64,000 nucleotides of DNA from Alkalidesulfovibrio alkalitolerans DSM 16529 (GTDB lineage: Bacteria; Desulfobacterota; Desulfovibrionia; Desulfovibrionales; Desulfovibrionaceae). This document shows positions 8,856 to 18,106 of the stretch, one piece after another. The notes under the pieces are model-generated. The model was not told the DNA's origin, searched no databases, and was given only the letters and a program-made list of their open reading frames with translations. Numbering within the stretch: position 1 is the first letter of the stretch; the number at the start of each line of letters is the position of its first letter. The stretch is taken from assembly GCF_000422245.1 (NCBI RefSeq), contig NZ_ATHI01000028.1:1-64000 (forward strand). The letters are read 5' to 3'. The position numbers and the translations under genes were made by a program.

Positions 8856-9653
8856 TTGAACCTGCTCAGCGTCGCCAACATCGAGGTCGTGTACAACGAC
8901 GTCGTCCTGGTGCTGAAGGGCCTCTCGCTTGGCGTCGAGGAGGGCCGCATCACGGCCCTCCTCGGAGCCAACGGCGCGGGCAAATCCACCACGCTCAAGG
9001 CCATCTCCGGGCTTTTGGCCAGCGAGAACGGCGAGGTCACGGACGGCTCGATCATCTACGACGGCACGAACATCCTGCGGCAATCGCCCGAGAAGACCGT
9101 GCGCCAAGGCATCTTCCAGGTCATGGAGGGGCGTCGCGTGTTCGACGACCTGACCGTGGAGGAGAACCTGCGCTGCGGGGCGTTCACCCGGCCGTCCTCG
9201 GAATTCGCCGAGCGCCTGGAACGGGTCTATGCCTATTTTCCGCGCCTGCGCGAGCGCCGCACCCAGCTTGCTGGCTACATGTCGGGCGGTGAGCAGCAGA
9301 TGCTGGCCATCGGCCGTGCGCTCATGGCGCGGCCCCGGCTCTTGCTCCTCGACGAGCCGTCGCTTGGCCTTGCGCCCATGCTCGTGGAGGAGATATTCGG
9401 CATCATCAAGACCATCAACGAGCAGGAAAGCACGACCATCCTGCTTGTGGAGCAGAACGCGCGCGCCGCGTTGTCCATCGCGGGGCACGGCTACATCATG
9501 GAGAACGGTCGCGTGGTCATGGACGGGCAGGCCCAGGCGCTTTTGAGCAACCCGGACGTGCAGGAGTTCTACCTGGGCATGGGGCATGGCGGCGAGAAGA
9601 AGAGCTACCGCGACGTCAAGCACTATCGGCGGCGCAAGCGCTGGCTCGGATAG
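8856..9653 (+). CDS. livF: Branched-chain amino acid-type ABC transporter ATPase LivF
   Basis: A 265-residue ABC ATPase, second nucleotide-binding subunit of the Liv-type importer. Walker A GANGAGKSTTLK, signature MSGGEQQMLAIGRAL and Walker B LLLLDEPSLGLAP are all intact. The start is taken as TTG at 8856, preceded at a good distance by GGGGAG (8845-8850); the frame has no ATG near the conserved N-terminus, and starting upstream would overlap the binding protein. The C-terminus is extended by a basic tail (residues about 240-265, rich in Lys, Arg and Tyr) beyond ordinary LivF. A dispersed repeat begins right after its stop codon. Confidence 0.92.
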   Translation: MNLLSVANIEVVYNDVVLVLKGLSLGVEEGRITALLGANGAGKSTTLKAISGLLASENGEVTDGSIIYDGTNILRQSPEKTVRQGIFQVMEGRRVFDDLTVEENLRCGAFTRPSSEFAERLERVYAYFPRLRERRTQLAGYMSGGEQQMLAIGRALMARPRLLLLDEPSLGLAPMLVEEIFGIIKTINEQESTTILLVEQNARAALSIAGHGYIMENGRVVMDGQAQALLSNPDVQEFYLGMGHGGEKKSYRDVKHYRRRKRWLG

Positions 9654-9777
9654 CAGACTGCCCCAAAAACACCATCTGCCGCGTTGCCGCGAAAAGTTCA
9701 AATCCTCGCGTATTCGTGATACGCGTCGGCCTTGAACTTTTCTTGCGCCTTGCATCTGGCGCTTTTTGGACAGTCTG
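9654..9777 (+). repeat. Dispersed oriented 3'-end repeat, copy A (after livF)
   Basis: A 124-bp imperfect palindrome starting at the base after the livF stop. Ends are CAGACTG and CAGTCTG. Inside are nested perfect arms GAAAAGTTCAA (9691-9701) with TTGAACTTTTC (9732-9742), and CGCGTAT (9707-9713) with ATACGCG (9719-9725). It shares the core (C)TGCGTTGCCGCGAA-type sequence and the late CTTGCGCCTTGCATCTGGCG with copies at 14482, 39631 and 58858. It may act as a terminator or RNA 3' end, or be a non-autonomous mobile element. The remaining bases to 9946 show no further feature. Confidence 0.8.
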
Positions 9778-9946
9778 CAAAATGGTGTTGTTCAACGATC
9801 TCAAAAAGCATGAATGCAAAGCGGAAAATTTTTCGTTCACACGGCTTCGTCGCTGGGGCCAACTGATGGGTATGCCGTACTGACAACTCGGGGCGCGAGA
9901 TTGGTGCATGGTTTCTGCTCCGGGCAACAACCGAGGGAGACGGACG

Positions 9947-11212
9947 ATGAGCGTTGATCGCGAGCACGGCTACTGGTCCGAAACGGAGACTCTGGCGCCC
10001 GAGGCCAGACGCGAGGTGCAGTGGGAGACGCTGAGAGGTCTCGTGGCCCACGCGGCCGCCTCGTCCGCCGAATTCAAGGCCCGCCTGGAACGCGCCGGAG
10101 CCAGACCCGAAGACGTGCAGAGCCTCGACGACTTTCATGCCCTGCCGGTGCTGCCCAAGAAGGATCTCATGGCCGCGCAGCAGGCGTCCGGCCGGGGCGT
10201 TCTCGGCGGCATGGTCGCGGGCGGCTTGGGCTCCCTCTCGCGCATCTACCAGTCGCCCGGTCCGATCTACGATCCCGAAGGCAAGGGGCCGGATTACTGG
10301 GGCTTCGCCGAGGCCTTCTACGCGGCCGGGTTTCGGCCCGGCGATCTGGCCCAGAACACCTTCAGCTACCACCTGACCCCGGCCGGACTGATGCTCGAAG
10401 AGCCGCTTCGGGCCATCGGCTGCGCGGTCATCCCGGCCGGACCCGGCAACACCGAAAAGCAGATCGAACTCATGACCGCGCTGCCCGTGACCGGGTTCGT
10501 TGGCATGGCCAGCTATCTTCGCGTCATCGCGGAGAAGGCCGTGGCCATGGGGCTTCAGCCGCGCGAGCATTTCAACCTGCGCACGGCCTTCGTGGCCGCA
10601 GAGCGGCTGCCCGAGAGCCTGCGCCGCGAGGTGGAGGAACTCTTCGGCATGCGCGTACGCCAAGGTTACGGCACGGCCGACGTGGGCTGCATCGCCTACG
10701 AATGCTCGCATCTCGGCGGCATGCACCTGACCAACCGGGGCTTCGTGGAGATCGTGGACCCGCAGACCAAGCGCCCCGTACCCGTCGGAGAGACCGGCGA
10801 GGTCGTCTTCACGCCCTTCGTGCGCGAATATCCGCTCATCCGGCTCGCCACGGGCGACCTCTCCTACCTCGTGGCCGAGCCCTGCGCCTGCGGCCGCACC
10901 TCCATGAAGCTCGGGGCCATCGTGGGCCGGGTGGACGACACGGCCAAGGTCAAGGGCCAGTTCATCTATCCCTCGCAGGCGGCGCAGGTCGTGGCCCGCT
11001 TCCCCGCCATATCCTGCTGGCGCATCCGTGTGGACAACCCCGGCGGCAAGGACCGCCTGACCGTCTGCCTGCGCGCGGGCGAAGGCTTCGATGCGGCCGC
11101 CTTCGCCAAGGCGTTCCAGGACGTCTGCAAGCTCAGGCCGGAGGTCGAACTCCTCGACGCCGACCTGCCCGAAGGCTGCGCCAGGCTCGTGGACGAGCGC
11201 ACCTTCGAATAG
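9947..11212 (+). CDS. Phenylacetate-CoA ligase (PaaK)-like AMP-forming ligase
   Basis: A 421-residue adenylate-forming enzyme of the PaaK (phenylacetate-CoA ligase) family; known members couple aryl acids to CoA in the cytoplasm. Family marks include GYGTADVGCIAYEC (the acidic acyl/AMP-site region), the RLATGDLSYLV segment and a C-terminal small domain from about residue 330. Oddly, the phosphate loop expected as SSGTTG reads RIYQSPGPIYDPEGKG (about residues 97-112), so it belongs to a divergent subgroup. ATG at 9947 follows GAGGGAGACGG. It is separated from livF by 293 bases that contain a repeat, so it may have its own promoter. Substrate unknown. Confidence 0.82.
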   Translation: MSVDREHGYWSETETLAPEARREVQWETLRGLVAHAAASSAEFKARLERAGARPEDVQSLDDFHALPVLPKKDLMAAQQASGRGVLGGMVAGGLGSLSRIYQSPGPIYDPEGKGPDYWGFAEAFYAAGFRPGDLAQNTFSYHLTPAGLMLEEPLRAIGCAVIPAGPGNTEKQIELMTALPVTGFVGMASYLRVIAEKAVAMGLQPREHFNLRTAFVAAERLPESLRREVEELFGMRVRQGYGTADVGCIAYECSHLGGMHLTNRGFVEIVDPQTKRPVPVGETGEVVFTPFVREYPLIRLATGDLSYLVAEPCACGRTSMKLGAIVGRVDDTAKVKGQFIYPSQAAQVVARFPAISCWRIRVDNPGGKDRLTVCLRAGEGFDAAAFAKAFQDVCKLRPEVELLDADLPEGCARLVDERTFE

Positions 11213-11225
11213 AGGAGCGGAGCAT

Positions 11226-11283
11226 CGGGGAAGGGGAGAGGAAGACCCCTCTTGCAAGAGGGGTCTTCCTCTCCCCTTCCCCG
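11226..11283. terminator. 58-bp perfect palindrome downstream of the PaaK-like gene
   Basis: Two 29-base arms meet with no spacer at 11254/11255 (centre CTTGCAAG); I checked complementarity base by base. Arms are purine-rich on one side (GGGGAAGGGGAGAGGAAGAC). It begins 14 bases after the stop of the PaaK-like gene. As RNA it would form a very stable hairpin on either strand, so a bidirectional terminator is the simplest reading. There is no U-tract, and a decayed pyrimidine-rich echo continues to about 11306. Confidence 0.7.
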
Positions 11284-11397
11284 AACCCCATCCCCTCTCC
11301 TTTCCCCAGAAACTTTTGTCTCGCTTCGCGGCAGTGAGCAGGAGAATGTTCGTTGTCGGCACTTTGCGGCGCGTTCAGGGCGGGAGCAGGAGGTTGC

Positions 11398-11423
11398 GGG
11401 AGTGGCGGCACGCCGCCACTCCC
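11398..11423 (-). terminator. Hairpin downstream of the HesB-like (Cys) gene
   Basis: Perfect 12-bp arms GGGAGTGGCGGC (11398-11409) and GCCGCCACTCCC (11412-11423) with a two-base spacer. It lies about 40 bases beyond the stop of the leftward HesB-like gene, so it would form in its transcript. No U-run follows, so termination is only probable. The rest of 11284-11461 shows nothing else I can name. Confidence 0.45.
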
Positions 11424-11461
11424 CGAGAGGTCGGTGACAAGCTCTGTTCTTTCAGGCCGTT

Positions 11462-11788
11462 CTAGCAGGCGCAGCCGCTGGAGCTTCCGCCGCTGCAGCC
11501 TCCGCCGCATCCGCCTTGCGGAAGCACAAGCGAGGAGGTGAGCCGAAAGCCCATGGGGCCCATGTCGATGTGGATGGGGGAGGCGTCGGCGAGGAGATTC
11601 TTCTCGACCACGAAATCGAAGCCCGCGAGTTCGACGCTGGTGTCGGCCTCGGTCGCCTCGTCCAGGGCAAGCCCCAGGAACGGGCCGGAGCAGCCGCCCT
11701 GATTCAGGTAGATGCGGATGGAGCTTTTTTCCTTGTCCTGGAAGTAGGCGTCGATGTTGCGTTTCGCTTCGTCGCTGATGGTGATCAT
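11462..11788 (-). CDS. IscA/HesB-like Fe-S protein, cysteine form
   Basis: A 108-residue HesB-fold protein of the A-type Fe-S carrier superfamily. The first ligand cysteine lies in YLNQGGCSGP (Cys33). The C-terminus is unusually cysteine- and glycine-rich, reading GGCGGGCSGGSSSGCAC, in place of the usual CGCG. It starts at 11788 behind GGAGGCCTTC; an open extension to 11923 runs into the neighbour gene in another frame. It is a close paralogue of the gene just upstream (11878-12201), where Cys33 is replaced by an in-frame UGA. A terminator between them means each is probably transcribed on its own. Likely role is Fe-S or other metal/sulfur handling. Confidence 0.85.
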   Translation of the reverse strand: MITISDEAKRNIDAYFQDKEKSSIRIYLNQGGCSGPFLGLALDEATEADTSVELAGFDFVVEKNLLADASPIHIDMGPMGFRLTSSLVLPQGGCGGGCSGGSSSGCAC

Positions 11789-11823
11789 GAAGGCCTCCGA
11801 AAGGGTTGTGTGTTGTAAATAAA

Positions 11824-11853
11824 AAAGCGCGCGGTTTTGGGGCCGCGCGCTTT
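11824..11853 (-). terminator. Rho-independent terminator of the HesB-like selenoprotein gene
   Basis: Perfect 11-bp arms AAAGCGCGCGG (11824-11834) and CCGCGCGCTTT (11843-11853) around an 8-base loop. Read leftward, the stem is followed by a U-rich run (TTTTTTATTTA), a textbook intrinsic terminator. It starts 24 bases after the selenoprotein stop codon and lies 36 bases before the next gene's start. Confidence 0.85.
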
Positions 11854-11877
11854 CGTGTCGATGCAGGTCCGAATGCC

Positions 11878-12201
11878 CTAACAGGCGCAGGATCCTCCGC
11901 TGCTTCCGCAGCTCGATCCGCATCCGCCGCCGCCCAGCTGCAGGGACGAAGTCACCTGGAAGCCGAGGTAGGACATGTCGATCTTGATGGGCTGGGCTTG
12001 GCCGTAGAGTTCTTTGTCCACGACAAAGGTGAAGCCCTCGGTTTGAACCTGTTCGTCGGTATCACGCGGCTCGTCCAGAGCCAGCGAAAGCCTGGGGCCA
12101 GCTCACCCGCCCGTTGCCAAATAGACTCGGATGGGAGAGAGTTCCTTGTCCGCGAAGTACTTGTCGAGTTGGTCCTTCGCGGGCTTGGTCACTTCGATCA
12201 T
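11878..12201 (-). CDS. HesB-like selenoprotein (UGA at codon 33 read as Sec)
   Basis: A 107-residue HesB/IscA-fold protein if the in-frame TGA at 12105-12103 is read as selenocysteine. Translation from ATG 12201, behind AGGAGGAGCTTG, gives VYLATGG-U-AGPRLSLALDE, which aligns without a gap to VYL/IYLNQGG-C-SGPFLGLALDE of the neighbouring paralogue; Sec and Cys are both residue 33. After the UGA the frame stays open, keeps the fold (EGFTFVVDKEL, PIKIDMSYLGFQVTSSL) and ends in the same cysteine-rich tail, GSSCGSSGGSCAC, before TAG. A selenoprotein family related to HesB is already described. Standard gene callers would split or miss this gene. Selenium insertion machinery is not in the window. 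Confidence 0.85.
12075..12101 (-). promoter_or_regulatory. Candidate bacterial SECIS hairpin just after the UGA
   Basis: Within the coding RNA, starting two bases after the UGA, the sequence can fold as a lower stem of four pairs (two of them G-U), a 2x2 internal loop, and an upper stem CCAG/CUGG with the 7-base loop GCUUUCG. Position and size fit bacterial SECIS elements, which lie directly downstream of the UGA. The fold was drawn by eye and not computed. Confidence 0.5.
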
Positions 12202-12234
12202 CAAGCTCCTCCTGGTGCGGATACGCACCGCATT

Positions 12235-12262
12235 CACGTAACTGCCAAAGAACACTTGTCAA
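12235..12262 (-). promoter_or_regulatory. Possible sigma-70 promoter for the selenoprotein gene
   Basis: A perfect -35 box TTGACA lies at 12262-12257 on the leftward strand. With a 16-base spacer the -10 would be TACGTG, which is weak. A small hairpin GGTGCG/CGCACC (12214-12229) lies in the resulting leader. The 209 bases 12202-12410 must also hold the rightward pyrR promoter, which I cannot place. Confidence 0.35.
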
Positions 12263-12410
12263 GGAAGGCGCGGAAAAAAACAAGCCTTGTTATGTATTTC
12301 ACAATGTTTTTCGTTGCTTTGTCGATCCTTCCCGCTTGGATTTTTCGTACAGGGAAATTGAAATTTTTTTCGAAGCGGCGTAGGGCTGTTTTTTTCATCG
12401 CGAGGCATGC

Positions 12411-12947
12411 ATGAACACAACCACCGTCATCGCCACCTCGGCCGAGTTCGAGAACGTCCTCAAAGATCTGGCCGAAGCCATTGCAAAGCGCCACCCCGAG
12501 GGCCGCGATCTGGCGCTCGTGGGCATCCAACGCCGGGGCGCGGACATCGCTGCCCGGCTCAAGGCCCTTCTCGACGAACGCTTCGGCGTGCGCCTGCCCC
12601 TGGGCAAGCTGGACATCAATCTTTATCGTGACGACTGGACGAGTCTGCAGGTGCAGCCGTCCATCCAGTGCACCGAAATTCCCTTCGACGTCTCCTCGGC
12701 CATGATCATCCTGGTGGACGACGTGCTCTTCAGCGGCCGCACCATCCGCGCCGCCATGGAGGCCGTGCTCGATTACGGCCGCCCTCGGCGTCTTGAGCTT
12801 CTCGTGCTCGTGGACCGGGGGCATCGCGAGTTGCCCATTCAGCCCGACTACGTGGGCGCGCGCGTCGAGACAGCGCTTGCCGACCGCGTCAACGTGCTGG
12901 TGCGCGAACGCGATGGCGAGGACGCCGTCCAGGTCATCCGGGCCTGA
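12411..12947 (+). CDS. pyrR: PyrR-family uracil phosphoribosyltransferase/regulator
   Basis: A 178-residue type I phosphoribosyltransferase of the PyrR family. The PRPP-binding loop is intact as ILVDDVLFSGRTIRAAM (about residues 99-115), and GIQRRGADIAARL near residue 37 is the flexible-loop region. PyrR proteins attenuate pyr operons in response to UMP and have weak uracil phosphoribosyltransferase activity. No pyr biosynthetic gene is adjacent here, so any target is elsewhere or the protein serves mainly as an enzyme. The next gene begins 21 bases later in the same direction. Confidence 0.9.
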   Translation: MNTTTVIATSAEFENVLKDLAEAIAKRHPEGRDLALVGIQRRGADIAARLKALLDERFGVRLPLGKLDINLYRDDWTSLQVQPSIQCTEIPFDVSSAMIILVDDVLFSGRTIRAAMEAVLDYGRPRRLELLVLVDRGHRELPIQPDYVGARVETALADRVNVLVRERDGEDAVQVIRA

Positions 12948-12967
12948 GGCGTCGGCCGGATCATCCC

Positions 12968-13369
12968 ATGACGGATCGCGGTCCGGCAGCCGGGGCGGGC
13001 ATTGTGCCCGACGCCGACATCCGCCTTGCCCTGGCCAGACGGCAGTTCAACGCGGGCGAATACTTCGCCTGCCACGAAACGCTTGAGCGGCTGTGGATCG
13101 AGGAGCGCACGGCCGTGCGCGACCTCTACAAGGGCATCTTGCAGATCGCCGTGGCCCTGCATCACGAAGGCGGGGGCAACCGGCGCGGCGCGCTGCGCCT
13201 GCTGCAAAGCGGCCAGACCCTGATCGAACCTTTCGCGCCCGCCTGCCAGGGCCTCGACGTTGCCGGGCTGCTCGTCCAAGCCCGGGCCTGCCGCGCGGCC
13301 TTGGACTGCGCCGACTCTGAAAAAGTCCTGTCAGCAGCGTGCGTGATCATGCTGCACGCAGCCCCCTGA
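12968..13369 (+). CDS. DUF309 family protein
   Basis: A 133-residue soluble helical protein of the DUF309 family. The conserved motif is seen as FNAGEYFACHETLERLWIEE (about residues 26-45), followed by LYKGILQIAVALHHEGGGN, both typical of the family. The invariant His-Glu pair suggests a metal or catalytic site, but no function is established. It follows pyrR by 20 bases, so they are probably cotranscribed. A short gap of 76 bases separates it from the permease gene. Confidence 0.85.
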   Translation: MTDRGPAAGAGIVPDADIRLALARRQFNAGEYFACHETLERLWIEERTAVRDLYKGILQIAVALHHEGGGNRRGALRLLQSGQTLIEPFAPACQGLDVAGLLVQARACRAALDCADSEKVLSAACVIMLHAAP

Positions 13370-13445
13370 TATGGCATCGAAGAATCTGGTTCATGGGCCG
13401 CGCGCAACATGCCGCCGCTGCCTGGGGCAGTGAGGCTCTCGACAC

Positions 13446-14390
13446 ATGTTGCTCGAGACGATCCCGATCTGGCTGCGCCTGATGATGCTGGGCGCGCTTT
13501 GGTTCAGCATGGCCCAGGTGTTGATCAAGACGCTCGGCCAGACCCTGCCGTTCATGGAGATCGTCTTTTTTCGGGGCCTTTGGGGCGTCGGCTTGTCGCT
13601 TTTCATGATGCGGCGCGCGGGCGTGGCTGGCGCCGGGCGGCGCAAGGGGCTCTTGCTCACGCGCGGCCTGCTGGGCTTTCTGACCATGTCCGGCAGCTTC
13701 TACAGCCTGACGGTGCTCTCGCTGTCCGACGCCATCACGCTCTACTACCTGCATCCGGTCTTCGCGGCGGTTTTTTCGTCCATGCTCGGCCGCGAGCGAT
13801 TTTTCGGCCGCACCGCCCTGGCCCTGGTGATCTCGCTCGCGGGCGCGCTGTGCATCGCGCGTCCTGCCTTCCTTTTCGGCCTGAACGGTCCCGCGCCCGA
13901 TCCCTTGGGCGTGGCGGCAGCCCTGGTCTCGGCCGTCTGCGGCGGGGCGGTCCTGGTTTCGCTGCACGAACTCGGCCGCACCGAGCATCCCCTGGTGCCC
14001 ACGCTGTGGGTCAGCGTCTGCGCGGTCTCGCTCTCGCTTGCGGGCGCGCTGCCGGTCTGGCGTTGGCCCGTGGGCTGGGAGTGGCTCCTGATCGCGGGCA
14101 TCGGCGTTCTCACGCAGCGCGCGCAGCTCGACATGACGCGCGGCCTGGCCATCGAGCCCGCGGGCCGGGCCTCTGTGGTGGGCTACTCGCAGATCATCCT
14201 GGCGGGGATATGGGGGGCGGCGCTTTTCGCGGAGACGCCGCATTGGAGCTTCTACCCAGGTGCTGCGCTGATCATTCTCGGCTCGCTCGTCTCCACCTTC
14301 GGCGCGAAAAAGCCCGCGCCGGTCAAGCCCATCGCCTGCACCACGGTGCGCCCGCCCTCTGAATCGGACGACCATAAGCCGCAGCCTTGA
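13446..14390 (+). CDS. DMT-superfamily (EamA) permease
   Basis: A 314-residue integral membrane protein with about ten hydrophobic segments, organised as two EamA repeats (about residues 10-140 and 150-290). The first repeat contains EIVFFRGLWGVGLSLFMM and the second ends with SQIILAGIWGAALFAETP, characteristic of this family. The family exports metabolites such as amino acids or nucleotides, or imports some; substrate cannot be assigned. The start at 13446 is the first ATG after a short non-coding stretch. A stem at 14397-14433 follows. Confidence 0.85.
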   Translation: MLLETIPIWLRLMMLGALWFSMAQVLIKTLGQTLPFMEIVFFRGLWGVGLSLFMMRRAGVAGAGRRKGLLLTRGLLGFLTMSGSFYSLTVLSLSDAITLYYLHPVFAAVFSSMLGRERFFGRTALALVISLAGALCIARPAFLFGLNGPAPDPLGVAAALVSAVCGGAVLVSLHELGRTEHPLVPTLWVSVCAVSLSLAGALPVWRWPVGWEWLLIAGIGVLTQRAQLDMTRGLAIEPAGRASVVGYSQIILAGIWGAALFAETPHWSFYPGAALIILGSLVSTFGAKKPAPVKPIACTTVRPPSESDDHKPQP

Positions 14391-14396
14391 AATACC

Positions 14397-14433
14397 AACG
14401 GCCGGTTGCGCCGCCTGTGCGCCTCCGGCCGTT
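14397..14433 (+). terminator. Hairpin after the EamA permease gene
   Basis: Perfect 9-bp arms AACGGCCGG (14397-14405) and CCGGCCGTT (14425-14433), six bases after the permease stop. There is no U-tract behind it, so it is a terminator-like stem rather than a certain terminator. Confidence 0.5.
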
Positions 14434-14481
14434 GCGGCATCTTGCTGGAAACAGAAAAAACGGGCTGTTGCCCCAGTCTTG

Positions 14482-14606
14482 CAGGCCGTTCATAAAGCGC
14501 TAGATGCAAGGCGCAAGAAGATTTCAAGACCGAAGCGTATCAAAGAATACGCGAGGGTTTGAACTCTTCGCGGCAACGCAGCAGATGGCGCTTTTTCAGC
14601 GGCCTG
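14482..14606 (-). repeat. Dispersed oriented 3'-end repeat, copy B (after argB)
   Basis: A 125-bp element with ends CAGGCCG and CGGCCTG, beginning three bases beyond the argB stop on the argB strand. On that strand it contains CTGCTGCGTTGCCGCGAA, GAGTTCAAACCCTCGCGTAT and CTTGCGCCTTGCATCTAGCG, matching copy A closely. Its orientation relative to the gene is the same as in the other copies. Confidence 0.8.
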
Positions 14607-14609
14607 AAC

Positions 14610-15497
14610 TTAGATCACGATTTGCGTGCCAATACCCGAGTCGGTGAACAGTTCGAGCAGGATCGAGTTCTCCACGCGGCCGTCGATGATCTGCACCTTC
14701 TCCACGCCGTGCTCCACGGCTTCGAGGCAGCACTTCATCTTGGGAATCATCCCGCCCTGCACCGTGCCGTCCTCGATGGCCTGGACCGCCTGAAGCCGCG
14801 TGAACGATGGCACCAGCTTCTTGTCCTTGTCCAGCACGCCCGCCACGTCCGTGAGCAGCATCAGCCGCTTGGCGCGCAACGATGCGGCCACGGCCCCGGC
14901 CACGGAGTCGGCGTTGATGTTGTAGGTCTCGCCGTTCTCGTCCACGCCCACGGGCGCGATGACCGGGATGAAGCCCTCGGTCTGCAGCGAGCGGATCAGG
15001 GCGTTGTTCACCGCCGTGACCTCGCCCACCTTGCCCAGGTCGATGATCTCGGGCGGGGCGTCCTTGCGCTCCAGCACCATTTCGAGCTTGCGCGCGGAAA
15101 GAAGCTGGCCGTCCTTGCCCGAAAGGCCCACGGCCTTGCCGCCATGCAGGTTGATGAGCCCCACGATCTGCTTGTTGACCTTGCCCACGAGGACCATCTC
15201 CACCACGTCCATGGTGGCCTCGTCGGTCACGCGCAGGCCCTGGCGGTATTCGCTCGCGATGTTCAGCTTGGCCAGCATGTCCTTGATCTGCGGGCCGCCG
15301 CCGTGGACGATGACCGGGTTGATGCCCACGTACTTGAGGAGCATCACATTCTGCGCGAACTGGCGCTTCAATGTCTCGTCCACCATGGCGTGGCCGCCGT
15401 ACTTGATGACGATGGTCTTGCCGTGGAACTGCCGGATGAACGGCAGCGCCTCCATGATGATCCGGGCCTTGTCCTGGGCCGTGAGACAGGCGTTCAT
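14610..15497 (-). CDS. argB: Acetylglutamate kinase
   Basis: A 295-residue amino-acid kinase that phosphorylates N-acetylglutamate in arginine synthesis, in the cytoplasm. Motifs seen are [10 protein letters not shown] (ATP-site lysine), [13 protein letters not shown] and the late [15 protein letters not shown]. The N-terminus (about 25 residues before the kinase fold) resembles the arginine-sensitive, hexameric type. It is the last gene of the leftward hsl set, 72 bases after hslU. A dispersed repeat follows the stop codon and may end the transcript. Confidence 0.96.
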   Translation of the reverse strand: MNACLTAQDKARIIMEALPFIRQFHGKTIVIKYGGHAMVDETLKRQFAQNVMLLKYVGINPVIVHGGGPQIKDMLAKLNIASEYRQGLRVTDEATMDVVEMVLVGKVNKQIVGLINLHGGKAVGLSGKDGQLLSARKLEMVLERKDAPPEIIDLGKVGEVTAVNNALIRSLQTEGFIPVIAPVGVDENGETYNINADSVAGAVAASLRAKRLMLLTDVAGVLDKDKKLVPSFTRLQAVQAIEDGTVQGGMIPKMKCCLEAVEHGVEKVQIIDGRVENSILLELFTDSGIGTQIVI

Positions 15498-15569
15498 GCG
15501 TCGGCTCCTTGCTGGGTGGAGAATGCGTGCTGGTGCATCGTCTCGTTCGTCGTTCGCGGGCGGTCCCGT

Positions 15570-16976
<1,407 letters not shown>

Positions 16977-16979
16977 GGT

Positions 16980-17530
16980 CTATTCCGCTTGCAGGGTCTC
17001 GATGACCAGGTTGTCGTTGGTGAAGACGCAGATTTCGGCCGCGATGCGCATGGCCGCCTCGGCCGTCTCGCGCGAGGAGAGCTTCGCGTGGCGCGCCAGG
17101 GCGCGCGCGGCGGCTAGGGCGAACGGCCCGCCCGAGCCGATGGCCGCGAGCCCGTCGTCGGGCTCGATGACGTCGCCCGTGCCCGAAAGCATCAGGATCT
17201 GGCGGCCGTCGCTGGCCAGGAGCATGGCTTCGAGGCGTCGCAGGTACTTGTCGGTGCGCCATTCCTTGGCCAATTCAACGGCGGCGCGCGAAAGATTGCC
17301 CTTGTATTGTTCCAGCTTGGACTCGAAACGCTCGAAGAGGGTGAAGGCGTCGGCCGTGGACCCGGCGAATCCGGCCACGATACGGTTCTTGTAAAGGCGG
17401 CGCACCTTGCGCGCGCCGTGCTTGACGACCACGCTCTGGCCGAGCGTCACCTGGCCGTCTCCGGCCAGGGTCACGCCGCGCTCGTCGAGCACCGCCAGGA
17501 TGGTCGTTCCTTTCATGATTGACTGATCGC

Positions 17531-17534
<4 letters not shown>
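16980..17534 (-). CDS. hslV: HslV, peptidase subunit of the HslUV protease
   Basis: A 184-residue N-terminal nucleophile threonine peptidase, partner of HslU. The catalytic Thr is the first of TTILAV (Thr10 of this frame), followed by [11 protein letters not shown]. The start at 17534 is favoured because GGAG precedes it and it overlaps the upstream stop as ATGA. This gives a nine-residue leader before the catalytic Thr, which must be removed; starting at Met7 (17516) would leave a shorter leader but has no ribosome site. The rest of the chain is standard for the family. Confidence 0.95.

Positions 17535-18102
<568 letters not shown>

Positions 18103-18106
<4 letters not shown>

Noticed and set aside
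11878-12201. Reading the HesB-like gene as a pseudogene broken by a nonsense mutation
   Set aside because: The stop is TGA at precisely the conserved cysteine, the rest of the frame is undamaged to the shared tail, and promoter, ribosome site and terminator are intact.
12062-12283. A 73-codon minus-strand frame overlapping the selenoprotein gene
   Set aside because: It is the wrong frame of that gene; its end falls inside the HesB coding region and the peptide has no family features.
11806-12414. A 202-codon plus-strand frame across the HesB-like pair
   Set aside because: Antisense to the selenoprotein gene and crosses its terminator and promoter region; no ribosome site.
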